A DNA stretch of 64,000 nucleotides from Lomentospora prolificans (GCA_029532625.1 JARFXM010000004.1:3906001-3970000); one strand, 5' to 3'; positions 13,054 through 25,821 are shown, numbered from the stretch's first letter. Program-made: numbers and translations. The notes: a model not told the origin generated them from the sequence alone.

Positions 13054-13185
13054 ATGAATGATGGCGATATGCGCTGTGGCCTAACAATAACTGGAGCTTC
13101 GACAATGATCATTCCTACCAGGTTTGCAACTCCTACTAGTGCCCAGCTTGACCTCTATTGCTCTTCATTCTGCGCATTTGCATGA
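13054..13185 (+). other. Possible upstream ORF in the kog1 leader
   Basis: If transcription begins near the TATAAA at 12852, the leader contains an ATG at 13054 opening a 43-codon frame that stops at 13185, before the kog1 start. It could lower translation of kog1, but a leader intron could also remove it. No protein family is recognised. Confidence 0.25.
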
Positions 13186-13316
13186 CATCCAACTAATCGC
13201 CCAGTACACGGTCTGTGTCACGATTATAGTCGTGCATCCTCGTCTTGCGCCTGAAATTGGCTCTTATCGATCCTCAAATCATATTCTAGACAGACCGTGT
13301 ACGCGCAACCTCCAGA

Positions 13317-16300
13317 ATGCCGTCCCGGACGCAACCCGATCCCTTAACCGCGATGGACCGGCGTTCCCAAGGTACCCAGCCCTCGATAGTCGAAGCCTCC
13401 CAAACGCGAGGTTACAACGGATTCCACCAGCAGACTCAGGATCTTGATCAACGGCCTTCCACTGCTCCCGGAAACCGAAATGGCTTCGTCCATCCATCCC
13501 ACCACAGCAGTCGTGCTGAGTCCATAAACTCTGTCCAATCAAGCCCGAGGGCCCGGCCTGCGAAGCCACACCTTCTAAGATCGGAAAGTGAGCATGTCCT
13601 TCGTAACGATGACAAAGACCTCGATGATAGCGACGAAGAAGTCTACAACTGGGGCGCGAGACATGGATTCGAGGACCATTACCAGTCCGAGGATATTATC
13701 ACACAGCTTGCCAGTGTACGTATTGCCCGACGAGTGCTGCTACGGTGGCCAGTTCTAACCCATACAATTTGATACTGCAGACGTGGTATATGTACTTTAC
13801 CGACAAGCGCCACGAGACTACCGGGAAGCCGAAGTCACCGCCCTACGAGCTGCAAGACTGGAGGATGCGGGACAGGCTAAAAACTGTGTCCGCGGCCCTA
13901 GCTGTCTGCCTAAACATCGGAGTCGAGCCCCCCGATCAGCTAAAGACCAATCCAGGCGCTAAACTGGAAGCCTGGACCGACCCGACGATTCCCCCAGGCC
14001 AAAAGGCTCTGGAGAACATCGGCAAGTCTCTCCAGGCTCAGTATGAGACTCTCGCCATCCGAACCCGCTACAAACAGTACCTGGACCCATCAGTTGAGGA
14101 GACCAAGAAATTCTGCATATCTTTGAGGAAGAACGCCAAAGATGAGCGTGTTCTATTCCATTATAACGGGCATGGCGTGCCCAAGCCGACTGCCTCGGGA
14201 GAGATCTGGGTCTTCAACAAGACCTATACCCAGTATATCCCCGTCTCCCTGTACGATCTCCAACACTGGCTTCAAGCCCCTACTATGTTCATCTGGGACT
14301 GCTCTGAGGCGGGCAACATCTTGAAAAACTACCATCGTTTCGTTGAAAAGCACGAGCAGGAAGACGCGGAGGCGGCGGCACGCGACCCTAACCACTATCG
14401 TATCAGCTACCGGCCTTATATACACCTAGCCGCCTGTGCTGTCAAAGAGAACCTACCTACAAACCCCCGGCTCCCTGCAGATCTTTTTACTGCTTGTCTC
14501 ACCACGCCTATCGAAATGGCCCTCTGGTTCTTCGTCCTTCAGAACCCTCTAAAGACCTCCGTCTCTCCTGAGAGAGCGAAGAAGCTTCCCGGTCGCTTAC
14601 AAGAGCGTAGGACGCCTCTCGGCGAGTTGAACTGGATCTTCACAGCCATCACCGATACCATCGCCTGGACCACACTTCCTCGTCATCTTTTTCGCAAGTT
14701 CTTTAGGCAGGATTTAATGGTGGCGGCACTGTTTCGAAATTTCCTCCTTGCCCAGCGCATCATGTCCGTGTACGGCTGCCATCCCCAGTCTTATCCCGAG
14801 TTACCAGACACACGGCAGCATCCCCTCTGGCAGAGCTGGGACCTTGCTGTGGATATGGCTCTGGCGCAGCTACCGATGTTGGAAAAGAAGGACGCGGAGT
14901 CCACAGAATATGAGTATCAGAACTCAACATTCTTCACAGAGCAACTAACTGCCTTCGACGTCTATCTCACGCGTGGTGACGCCATGGCACAGCGCCCACC
15001 TGAGCAGTTGCCTGTGGTACTGCAGGTCCTGCTCAGCCAACACCATCGAGTTCGAGCTTTGATCTTGCTCGGCCGATTCCTCGATCTCGGGCCTTGGGCC
15101 GTAGAGTTAGCCTTAAGTATAGGAATATTCCCCTATGTCCTCAAGCTTCTTCAGTCCACCGCCACTGAACTTAAGCCGATCATGGTGTTCATCTGGACTA
15201 GAATATTAGCCGTGGATATAACTTGCCAACAAGACCTGGTCAAAGACAGCGGATACAACTACTTTGCGCAGATCCTCAGACCTTCCGAGATACTCCCTGT
15301 AGTTGATGGCGATGAGCACAAGGCTATGTGTGCCTTTATCCTCGCCATGGTGTGCAAATCCCACGTCGCCGGCCAGCGCAACTGTAACGATGCCAACATT
15401 ATGTCGCACTGTCTCGTCCATTTGCAAAATGATGATAATGCTCTTCTAAGGCAATGGGCTTGTCTGTGCATCAGCCAATTGTGGCAGGATTTTCCCGAGG
15501 CCAAGTGGAAGGGCATCCGCGAAAATGCTCACGGGAAGCTTTCCCTCTTAACCAAGGATCCCTGCTGCGAGGTCCGCGCCGCCATGCTCCATGCCATGAC
15601 GACCTTCCTCGGTATTCCGGATTTGACTGACGAAGTAGCTAAAACAGAGGAATCTCTTGCCTGGACGATTCTCGACATGGCAAACGACGGGAGTCCGATG
15701 GTACGCAAGGAGCTTCTCGTTTTTCTCTCGCATTTCGTCCTTCGGTATGAGAACAAGTTCATCGTAGCAGCTTTTGAACACCTGCTTGAGGAAAAGGAGT
15801 ACCTTCAGCATCCACCAAGCGAGGATGGTTCCGAGCATAAGCTGGGGCTTCATTATACCCGTCCCGACAACCGAGAATCTGATGGAAGTATCAAGCCCAC
15901 TGCCCTTGGGCTCGCGCAGAACACTATCTTCGCAGCGTGCTGGAAGCACGCTCTGGTCATGAGTGTCGATCCCAATCCGGAGGTTCAACAGGCAGCCACT
16001 GTCGTTGTAGACTACGTTCACAATGCCCTTTTAGCATCCACAGTTGGAGCCCAGGCCCAGAGCCTCATGGATGAAATCAAGCGAAGGGCTACTCGAGCGG
16101 CAGCCAAGGCCCATCCCAGGAACCACCAGCGCTCGAGCCTGATTGGTAGCTCTGGTGGGCCCGGCTCGTCTCCCCTCCCATCACCGGGGCTTTTACGCAG
16201 GACTGCGAGCATGCTGTTCCAGCTACCCCTGTTTGGCGGTGAAAGCAAATCGAATCAGTCAACTCCAGCGCCGTCGCCAACTATGGCTAGAACTCCGTCC

Positions 16301-17693
16301 ATGAAGCTCGGAATCCCCGCCGGTAATATCACGGCGCCCCCAGAGCAAAACGACGAGGCGAGCGTGCCAGCCAACTACCACGCTGCCAAGGAGCCAGTCT
16401 CAGGTGGGTTTGAAGAAAGGGATCTCTCTAGGCCTCCCGCTCTTCCGCTCAAGAGTACTTTTCTGGACTGGTCGATAGAGTACTTCCGGGAGCCGCAGAT
16501 GAAGCCCACCGAGTCAGATGAGCCGGGCAGCACGGAGTACAATGAACGACTCTGGCGGCGTTCGCGGAACGAGACGATCCTCCGAGAAACGCAGCCCCAG
16601 AAGCAGTACGCCGGTAGCCACAAGTGGAACAACTCCCTTGTCATGCTCAACAACAGTGTTCAGCCGGCAAAGATGACGTTTCATCAATACGAGGACCATC
16701 TTGCAGTGGCTGATGACGGCAATACAGTCGCCATCTGGGACTGGAAGAAACAGGGTCGGCTGGCAAGGTTCTCCAATGGCAACCCCCTTGGGTCCAAGAT
16801 TAGCGACATGAAGTTTATCAACGAGGACGACCAAGGATTCCTCATGACAGGCTCTTCGGATGGTGTGATTCGGGTCTACAGGAATTACGACGACGAAAAG
16901 AAGATTGAGCTGGCTTCCGCGTGGAGAGCATTGACACATATGGTGCCCAGCACGGTCAACTCGGGCATGGTATTCGACTGGCAGCAAGTCTCGGGCCGGG
17001 TGCTGGTGGCTGGAGACGTCAGAGTCATCCGGGTCTGGTTCGCAGCACATGAGTCCTGCGTGACAGATATTCCGGCTCGGTCCGGATCTTGCGTCACATC
17101 TCTAACCTCGGACCAAATGACGGGTAACTACTTCGTCGCCGGATTCGGCGACGGAGCCGTCCGAGTATTCGACCTACGGCACCGGCCACAGGACTCGATG
17201 GTCCGGAAGTGGAAAGATGATAAGGACAGGCAATGGATCAAGGCGGTGCATATGCAGCGGGGGGGTCAGCGCGAACTCTTGAGCGCCAGTCGAAACGGCA
17301 AAGTCAAGCTCTGGGATATCCGCATGGACAAGCCACTGCACGTCTATCAGGTCACCCGCGATACTCTCATGACAGCGAGTGTACACGAACATTTGCCAGT
17401 CTTTGCTGTGTAAGTATAATCGCAGTCATCTCGCCCATAACAACTCGAGCAAATTCTAACAAATGATTAGTGGAACGTCGGCATACACTGCTAAGGTGTT
17501 TAATTTTGATGGCCAGGAACTCTCAAGGATAGAGCCATACTCTAGCTTCCTCCAGCAGAACCGCGGGGCGCCCATTGCAGCGACGGCATTCCACCCTCAC
17601 AGGGCCATTCTTGGGTGTGCTGCTCGGGGTGACAGTCATATCAACTTGTTCAGCTGCGAGAAGCGCGACCCAACGATGCCCCACTCAGCCTGA
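13317..17693 (+). CDS. kog1: Kog1/Raptor, TORC1 scaffold subunit
   Basis: Three exons, 13317-13715, 13781-17409 and 17471-17693, give 1416 residues. The first 130 residues are a polar, Ser/Asp-rich fungal extension. The intron then opens directly onto the raptor N-terminal conserved caspase-like domain (TWYMYFTDKRHE onward), which keeps the pseudo-caspase dyad H264 (in HYNGHG) and C307 (in WDCSEA). A HEAT-repeat region spans about 500-780, then a disordered Ser/Pro linker near 800-940, and a seven-blade WD40 propeller from about 1080 to the end. Raptor recruits substrates to the TOR kinase in TORC1, coupling nutrient state to growth. Length and domain order match Kog1/Mip1. An alternative start is the in-frame ATG at 13353, 12 codons downstream. 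The last junction restores FAVGTSAY. Confidence 0.95.
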
Positions 17694-18742
17694 AAAGGAC
17701 GCGAGGCACTAAGATAGGGGGCCGCAATACTTGGTTTCCCTCGTAATAACGGGCACTAAGAGACGAGTCGGAGTTCTAGTATGAGCTGGTGTAGCGAACG
17801 TCCGCGTCTTGGAAGTCAGCATATTATTATTCCCTCTTACCCTGTAATCTTTCGTTTTCCCACATTTTCCAGCTTATTCAGGTGCATAGCATTAGGAGAG
17901 GGGACCTAGTCTTGTTTTCCAATTGGCCCTTTCACGCCTTCTTTTGTTTTATCTTGTTCGTTTCTCTTCCGCTAGCTTCTGTTTCGATACCGGAGTCCTC
18001 CTCGGAGTCTTGGGATTGCGCTCAGTATATCATCCTCATCCGTGTGTATATTAAGCGTCACTTGATACATGGGAAGAAGGGAATACGATGGGGCCTTGAA
18101 GAGCATGGTATGTCCAGTGTGACTTGTTAGCGTACTCATAGCAAGATGCGACACAATAGACAGCCCTAATGATCAATCCTCTTTCGAGAACTTCCCGCCA
18201 CCTTGCGCTCAGCATTTGATGTAGCCTCTACCTATTGAAAAGCTGCTCGACATGTCTACGGTTTATTGACGTGACACAACGGTGCTGGGACTCTCTCAGC
18301 AGGACATGCTTGAAGCCTCCTCTACCAATCATTCCGTCGTTTAATCAAGCATGGCCGAGTGGTGCGATGAATCGCCGACCATTATTGGGGTGAGTTGGGG
18401 ATGCCTCCTCTTTCCGAGACGTGGGTCATGCGTGGGAGGCCCAGCACTTCTGCACTTTCCCCATCTACCACCAACCTAGCCAGTGAGAGTTCTCTTTTCA
18501 ACAGCCAGGCTACGCAAGACACGCTCTCGTTTAGGCATCGCCAACATGTTTGCTCCTGACGATGAAGTAGCTAAGGCAAGTCCTTGGCTTTCCATTTTAT
18601 TTTTATACATTTGCTTGGAGTCGTCAGGCTTATGCTTTCCTTCCGCATCCTTTCTCTCTCCCCAAGCTTTCGATTGCTCCAAGATCCCTTTTGGCCCTTC
18701 CAACCTTACCACCGCCACCTGTCGAACCAGATAGTCATCGTA
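17694..18742. other. Intergenic region between kog1 and the helicase-AAA gene
   Basis: About 1.05 kb holding the kog1 3' UTR and the promoter or leader of the next gene. From 18351 there is an ATG and exon-like open segments that could extend the helicase protein at its N-terminus (see findings). Nothing else is recognised. Confidence 0.5.
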
Positions 18743-21700
18743 ATGGCCGCAAGAGTCGTACCGACTGGGCCGAGATCCTACAAAAACTCGCGTCAGAATG
18801 CGCAGCTCAAAGCTTTCCTGGAAGGGAAACGACAGGTTGCCTCCTCGATCGACGGTCAGCACTTTCTCGAATCCGTCTGCAGCCAGGAGGAAGCGTCCGC
18901 CGTCGTCGAACGTCTTATTATTAGTACGCAGGGGCTAGAAGCGATTGCAAGGGCGGTTCGGTGCGATCTGAGCCTCGAGTACGTCCAGACTTACGCTGCT
19001 AGGTTCGTACTGCACATATCAGCGCCTGCTGTCAAGATGCTCAACTCGGGGCTCTTTCTCGACAAGATCCTACAAAGGGTTGTGGAACCCCCGACATTCG
19101 TAATTGAACTTCTTGGGTTCTATAAAGAGGGGAAGCTGAACGACGAAGGGATTGAGGCACTGGCATGGCTCAGCCTCGAGCTCATATCATCCTCTACACT
19201 CCCCACCGATGATGTGAAACCAGAGATCCGGGCATCCATCAATAATGGAGCCCTTCAAAAGTCCGAAAACCCAAACATACGAGCATACGGATATAAGATC
19301 GAGAAACGATGTCGCCTTTTGGTTAGTTCAGGATCTACCGATGTCCCCGGTGGTCCGGGTGGCAGACATGACAATGACTTTGAAGACTTTCGGAAAATCT
19401 CAGTGTATCCTACAAGAGATGAGTTGCTATATACCGCAATGCCATATTATCGGCTTGCTGCGGAGATCGTCGAGGTTCCGATAAAGGACAGACCGAGAGC
19501 CCATCTCGACAATCAGTTCAGGCTTCTCCGCGAGGATATGCTCGACGTATTGAAACACGACATTCAAGTGGCCACGGGAGTGAAGAAATGGGGAAGAAAA
19601 CAACCTCTCGTCCTAGGAGGACTCAAGTTGGTGCACATCCACCTACGCACTTCGTTCAATCCCAGCGCGAGAGTATCTCTGATTGTCGCATGTACAACTG
19701 GGCTGGAAAAGTTAACCACAATGCCTATTGCCGAACGGAAGAAGTTCTTGAAGGGTCAATATGGCTTCCTAAAGCACCAATCCTTTGGGGCGTTTTGCAA
19801 AAAAAAGGAACCCTTTGCCTTTGGCTTCGTATGGAGGGATGAGGATAAACTCGCCGCCGCCCGGCCTCTGGTCGAGATTCAGATATCCCACACAGAAGCG
19901 CTTGGTGAAGTCGTCAAGGGATTGGCCTCTCGCGAGCCGATTGACTTTATATCAGTTGATACGCCAATGTTTGCGTATGAACCTGTGCTGGAACAGCTGA
20001 AAGACATCAAAGAGTTGCCGCTGGAGGAAAGTCTGCTCGATGTCGCCGCAGCTACCTCGACGGATTTCAAGCCGAAGAAGGATGTCTCGGCTTTAATAGA
20101 GCGACTAAAACATGGAGGAGACTGTATTGGGAGTCATAGTGTCGATAAGGCACAGCTGGACTCGTTGATCGCCGCATTTAGCCAGGCGGTCAGTCTGATT
20201 CAAGGGCCCCCGGGTACCGGGAAGTCGTACGTAGGCGCCTTGTTTGTTAAGTTCGCGGTGCGAGCTAACATGCGAGTGCTACTGTTGAGCTTTACAAACC
20301 ATGCCCTCGACCAATTCTTAGAAGATTTAATCAGCCTCGGACTCCCGGAACACGCGATGGTCCGTCTCGGATCAAAATCCAAAGAGGAAACGGCCTCCCT
20401 ATCCCTGCACAAGCAAGGTGGCATCGGAAAAAGAACATATGCACAGAGAGCCGCTAGGGAGGAGTTGGAATCCTACATTCAGGGCTTATCAGAAAAGCTT
20501 AAGAGCATTGAGAGCGTGGACTATCCGTCACACGCGTCCCTTCTCAATTATCTACAATGGGAGGAACCCGACGCCTACCAAGCTCTCTCTTTCGATGCCA
20601 AAACGAGCGATGGATTCTCAGCCGCTACCGGAAAAAAGAATAAGGCAGATCCTGGCCATTTACTAAAGAAATGGCTCAAGGGAAACCCCCCCGGACCGTT
20701 CTGGGACCGCTCTCAAGGGAAGAAGGGTGAGTATTGGCAACTGCCCGTGGACGAGCGACAGAAACTTTACAATAAATGGCAAAAGAATATAATCGATGGA
20801 CAACTGGCCGAGATCGTCGAGTTGGGAACGGAGTTCTCCAAGGCTCGCTCATCTCTCGAGAATCTATATGTCCAAGGAAATATCGCGGTCATCGAGGCTA
20901 AGCAGATCGTCGCCTGTACCACGACTGCGGCTGCCAAATATCCTGAGTATATCAAGGCCGCAAATCCCGACGTCGTCGTTGTGGAAGAGGCGGGAGAAAT
21001 CCTTGAGGCTCATGTTCTGACAGCACTTTCACCAGGCGTTAAGCAGCTTGTCTTGATTGGGGACCACAAGCAACTACGACCAAAGATCAATAAGTACGAC
21101 TTGTCTGTCGAGAAAGGCACCGGGTATAACCTTAACATGTCCCTCTTTGAGAGGCTTATACTCAGTGGCCATCCCCATACGGTGCTTAAGAAGCAGCATC
21201 GTATGCATCCTGAGATCTCCGCATTTCCAAGAATGTTGACGTATCCCGACCTTGAAGACGGGGCCAAGACAAAGGATAGGTCACCACCTCGCGGCCTCCA
21301 AAGTCGGGTGATTTTCGTGGACCACGAAAAGCCTGAGCAGAATTACAAGGACTTAAGTGATCGCCGTGACATGGGATCCACAACAAGTAGACAGAACACG
21401 TTCGAAGCCAAGATGGTGCTCAAGCTGGTCAAGTATTTGGTCCAACAGCGCTATAACACAAACCAGATCGCTGTCTTGACACCTTACCTTGCTCAATTGC
21501 GGCTCCTTCGCGAACTATTGAGTAAAGACAACGATCCTGTACTTGCGGACCCCGATTCTGCCGAGCTGCGCAAAGCTGGACTGCTTACAGAAGCGGCGGC
21601 CAAGGTTGGAAAAGGCAAGATTCGATTGTCGACGATAGGTGAGTCTGATGGTTGAGGAAGGTGGGCATACTTACTTCCTGCATAGACTAACTCGTACCCT

Positions 21701-24700
21701 TATCAGACAACTACCAGGGAGAGGAGAGCGATGTCATCATTATCTCCCTGACGAGGAGCAATACAAGAGGTGATATCGGCTTTCTTTCCGCCACAGAGCG
21801 ACTCAATGTTCTCCTCACGCGCTCCCGGGAAGTTCTCATTATTATTGGTCATATGGACACTTTTCTCGAGAGCAAGAAGGGCGGAGCACATTGGCAAAAG
21901 TTCTTCAACAAACTTAAGGAGAACGATCAACTTCATGACGGTGTGCCAATTGTGTGTCAGAACCATCCCGCTACGCGCTCACTGCTACGGTGCCCCGAGG
22001 ATTTCGATGTCAAGTGTCCGGACGGAGGATGTTCCGAGCCCTGGTAGGGAGCCAATCCCCCCGCCCCCCTTTCCCTTGATTCTTCGACCATATATATATA
22101 TATCTACAAGGCTAACTCTGTACGATGGTAGTGGTGCCATATTGAATTGTGGAAATCATCAGTGCGACCGCAAATGCCACGTCTTACTAGACCACTCCAA
22201 CGTTGTCTGCCGTTTTCCAGTCGAGAGAACTTGTAATAAAGGCCACAAATACAAGGATACCTGTGGCAGTAAAACCGCGTGCCGGCCGTGCGCCAAGGCA
22301 AAGGAAGACATAGTGCGTCGAGCGAAGCGGGATCAAAAGTTAGAGGAAGAACGTAGAGCCAAGCAGGCGGTGTACGAACGTGAGCTCGACAAAGTTAAGG
22401 ATGAACTTGATCATGAGAAGCGCCTCATGAAGTATCGTGCTGAGGACAAGAGCCGCCAAGATTCGCTAAAGAAATACAAGGAGGCGGTTGAACAGGCCAG
22501 ACGGGCGAATGAGAACGAGGAGAGAAAAAAGGAGAGAGAAGCTAAGGCGAAGATTGCCAAGGAATCTGAACAGAGCTGCGCACAAAACGGGGATACACAA
22601 GATGGGGAAGAAGACGTTGTGTTCCCACCGACGAATGCTAATCAAGAATGGGCCTACATGAAGAAGGTTGAAGGACAGTCCAGCCCTCCTCTGGATGCTT
22701 TGATGAAGATGATAGGTCTAGAGTCGGTGAAAGAAACGTTTTTAGGGACAAAATCCCGCGTCGATACCGTCCTGCGACAGGAAATATCCTTGGGAGAGGA
22801 AAGATTCAGCTGTTCTTTACTCGGGAATCCGGGAACAGGCAAGACGACAGTGGCTCGAATCTACGCGCAGTTTCTGACATCCGTCGGGGTTCTCCCTGGT
22901 GCTAAGTTTGAAGAAACAACAGGCTCCAAGCTTTCCAGCGGGGGTGTCCAAGGTTGTCAAACCCTGCTTGATGATATCCAGAACGACGGTGGCGGCGTAC
23001 TCTTCATCGACGAGGCGTACCAGCTCACGTCTGGAAACAACCCTGGCGGCAAAGGGGTGCTGGACTATTTGCTTGCAGAAGTCGAAAACTTGACTGGGAA
23101 AGTGGTATTTGTTCTGGCCGGATACACCAAGCAGATGGAAAGCTTCTTTGCACATAACCCCGGACTCCCGAGCCGATTTCCCATTGAGATGAAGTTTGAG
23201 GATTATACTGATGATGAACTCCTCAAGATCCTGAAGCTCAAGATCAACAATAAGTTTGGCGGCCGTATGCGTGCTGAAGAAGGTCTTGACGGCTTATTCT
23301 GCCGGATAGTCTCTCGGCGAATCGGCCACGGCCGCGGCCGTGACGGCTTCGGTAATGCCCGAGAGGTGGAGAATGCCCTCTCTAGGATTTGTAACAGGCA
23401 AGCAGACAGACTTCGGAAACAGAGACGCTCAGGAAAGGCGCCGGATGACCTTCTCCTTACCAAGGAGGATCTTATCGGACCAGAGCCTGGAAATGCCCTT
23501 GCCAACAGCAAAGCATGGAAGAAGTTGAACAGCCTTATCGGGCTACAGTCGGTCAAAGATTCCGTCAAGAGCCTGCTCGATACCGCGCAATCTAACTACC
23601 ATCGAGAGCTGAAGGAAGAACCGCCCATCGACTACTCCTTGAACAAGGTTTTCCTTGGTTCTCCAGGCACAGGAAAGACCACCGTTGCCAAGCTTTACGG
23701 ACAGATACTGGTGGACCTTGGACTTTTATCAAACGGAGAAGGTATATTCGATCTCAGGGATCTTTTTTTGTTTTTATTTTATTTTACTCTTTCCTATTTT
23801 AAGAATTCTTTTTGTATCAACATGTGGCTAACTGCATATACCTCATAGTTGTTGTCAAGAATCCGTCTGATTTTGTGGGCGGCCACCTAGGCCAGTCCGA
23901 GCAGCAAACTAAGGGCATCCTAGCGGCCACTCGAGGCAAGGTACTTGTCATAGATGAAGCGTACGGCTTGTACGGTGGTGCTGGAAAGAGTAGTTCAGGG
24001 CTCTCAGACCCATACAGGACGGCGGCCATCGATACTATTGTCGCCGAGGTCCAGAGCACGCCCGGCGAGGATCGCTGCGTTCTTCTACTTGGATACAAAG
24101 ACCAGATGGAAGCAATGTTCCAAAATGTAAACCCGGGCCTCAGCAGGAGATTTCCTCTCTCGTCCGCTTTTATGTTTGAGGACTTTAGCAAAGACGAGCT
24201 CTCCAAAATCCTCGATCTCAAGTTGACAGGCGCAGGCTTTAAGGCGACCACCGAGGGCAAAGAAGTTGCCCTCGAGGTTTTGGAAAGGGCACGTAACCGA
24301 CCGAATTTTGGCAATGGTGGTGAGGTCGACATTCTCCTTGACCATGCTAAGCAGAGTCACCAGACAAGAGTGTCCCATGGTAAGGTGCGCGAGCACAACT
24401 TACTTGAAGCCATCGACTTTGACGCAAAGTTCGACCGCGCAGAGAGAAGTGACACAAACATTCGCACACTTTTCAAGGATTCGGTCGGGTGTGACCGTCT
24501 CATCTCCGTACTGGAAGGGTACCAATCCCAGGTGAGGACAATGAGAAAACACAAGCTCGATCCCAGGGACGCTGTTCCCTTCAATTTCCTCTTTCGCGGA
24601 CCGCCGGGGACAGGGAAAACAACCACGGCGCGGAAGATGGGTCAAGTCTACTACGACATGGGCTTCCTTGCAACGACCGAGGTTGTAGAATGTTCGGCTA

Positions 24701-25821
24701 CCGACCTCATTGGCGAATATGTTGGGCAGACGGGCCCTAAAGTTCAAGCCACCCTCGACAAGGGTCTAGGCCGAGTTCTGTTCATCGACGAAGCATATCG
24801 TCTCGCGGAGGGTCATTTCGCCAAAGAAGCGGTAGACGAACTCGTAGACTGCGTCACGAAAACGAAATACATGGCCAAGATGGTCATCATTCTAGCCGGC
24901 TACGACAACGACATCAATAGACTCTTGTCGGTCAACCCCGGCCTCTCCAGCCGTTTCCCAGCGGTAGTGCCTTTCTATTCTTTAACGGCGGAGGAGTGTC
25001 TCACGCTACTCAAGAAAATGCTCCAGCAGAAGAAGACCGAGGTCGAGAACAGGTCTCCAGGTTCGACAATCGACCTCTCGGCGTTGGTCGACATGCGCCT
25101 GGAGTTGCGATCAAGGCTTCTCAGTATCCTAAACGGCCTCGCCGCCCTCGATAGCTGGGGAAACGCCCGCGACATCAATACGCTCAAGGAGAATATGATC
25201 GGAAGAGTTTTCGCAAAAGACACCGACAAACTCGTCCTCACCGAGGAAACGCTCACCGACGAGCTGTCAGCGATGTACACCGAGCGCCTCAACCGCGAAT
25301 CCTCCACGCTCACAACGAGGCACTTGCCCCACCACCCCGCCGCCTTGCAACCACGCACGCAACTCTGCGACCGAGCGCCCCAAGCCCCGTCGTTCTCCAC
25401 ATCCAGCTCAACAACCGCCGCTAAGCCAGAACCGGCGGCCACCAGCAAAGAAAACGCGGCCCCCGCGGCAGCTCCGCCGGCGCCCTCCGATAGCGCCAAC
25501 GCCGGGCGCGACCCCGGCGTCACGGACGAGGTATGGGCCCAGCTCGAACTGGACAAGCAGGCCGCACGCGCCCGGGAAGCGCACTACCAGAGCCTCGTCC
25601 AGAAAACGCAAGACGCCGACGACGCCGACGACGACGAAGAGCTACGGCAGAAAATCCTGGACGAGCTTTTCGAGGAGAAGAAGCGTCGGGAGGAGGAGCA
25701 GAAAAAGTTGGAGAAACTGAAAGCGATAGGTGTCTGTCCTGTGGGATTTAACTGGGTGAGACAGGGGGGTGGGTATCGTTGCACAGGGGGCTCTCACTTC
25801 ATGGCGGACGGCGCCTTCTAA
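18743..25821 (+). CDS. ZNFX1/Hrr1-type SF1 helicase fused to NF-X1-like zinc region and three CbxX-type AAA ATPase modules
   Basis: Four exons, 18743-21638, 21707-22043, 22132-23741 and 23849-25821, give 2271 residues. After an N-terminal alpha-helical region, an UPF1-like superfamily 1 helicase shows Walker A GPPGTGKS (488-495), motif II as EEAG (748-751), GDHKQL (about 773), QHRMHPEI (about 815), and distal motifs DNYQGEE and ERLNVLLTR (about 966-1005). A Cys/His-rich NF-X1-like stretch (about 1045-1130) and a charged coiled coil (about 1140-1220) follow. Three tandem AAA modules of the CbxX/SpoVK type have Walker A sites at 1309, 1587 and 1865 and Walker B IDEAY motifs at 1370, 1649 and 1927. 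The tail is Ala/Pro-rich, then charged helix, then a CPVGF...GYRC-GGSH motif. The EEAG motif places the helicase with ZNFX1 and fission-yeast Hrr1, RNA surveillance and silencing factors. The role of the fusion is not known to me; an ATP-driven RNA-protein remodeller is inference. The intron after 23741 is T-rich. Confidence 0.9.

Larger units (their letters stand above)
9515..13316. other. Long divergent intergenic region between tea1 and kog1
   Basis: About 3.8 kb separates the two start codons. The tea1 side (9515 to about 10300) probably contains its 5' leader. The frames present, the longest about 160 codons at 11571-12065, show no family resemblance and have non-coding composition. The region holds a TTC microsatellite at 10627-10661 and, near kog1, a TATAAA at 12852 with a pyrimidine-rich leader. 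Confidence 0.55.

Noticed and set aside
18352..18362. TGGCCGAGTGG, identical to a tRNA-Ser/Leu A box
   Set aside because: No B box (GGTTCGA-type) or acceptor-stem pairing follows within the right distance.
23742..23848. T-rich stretch separating two parts of the helicase-AAA gene, considered as a gene boundary
   Set aside because: It is an intron: GTATAT donor, CATAG acceptor, and the P-loop module continues in frame across it (SNGE to VVVKNPSDF).
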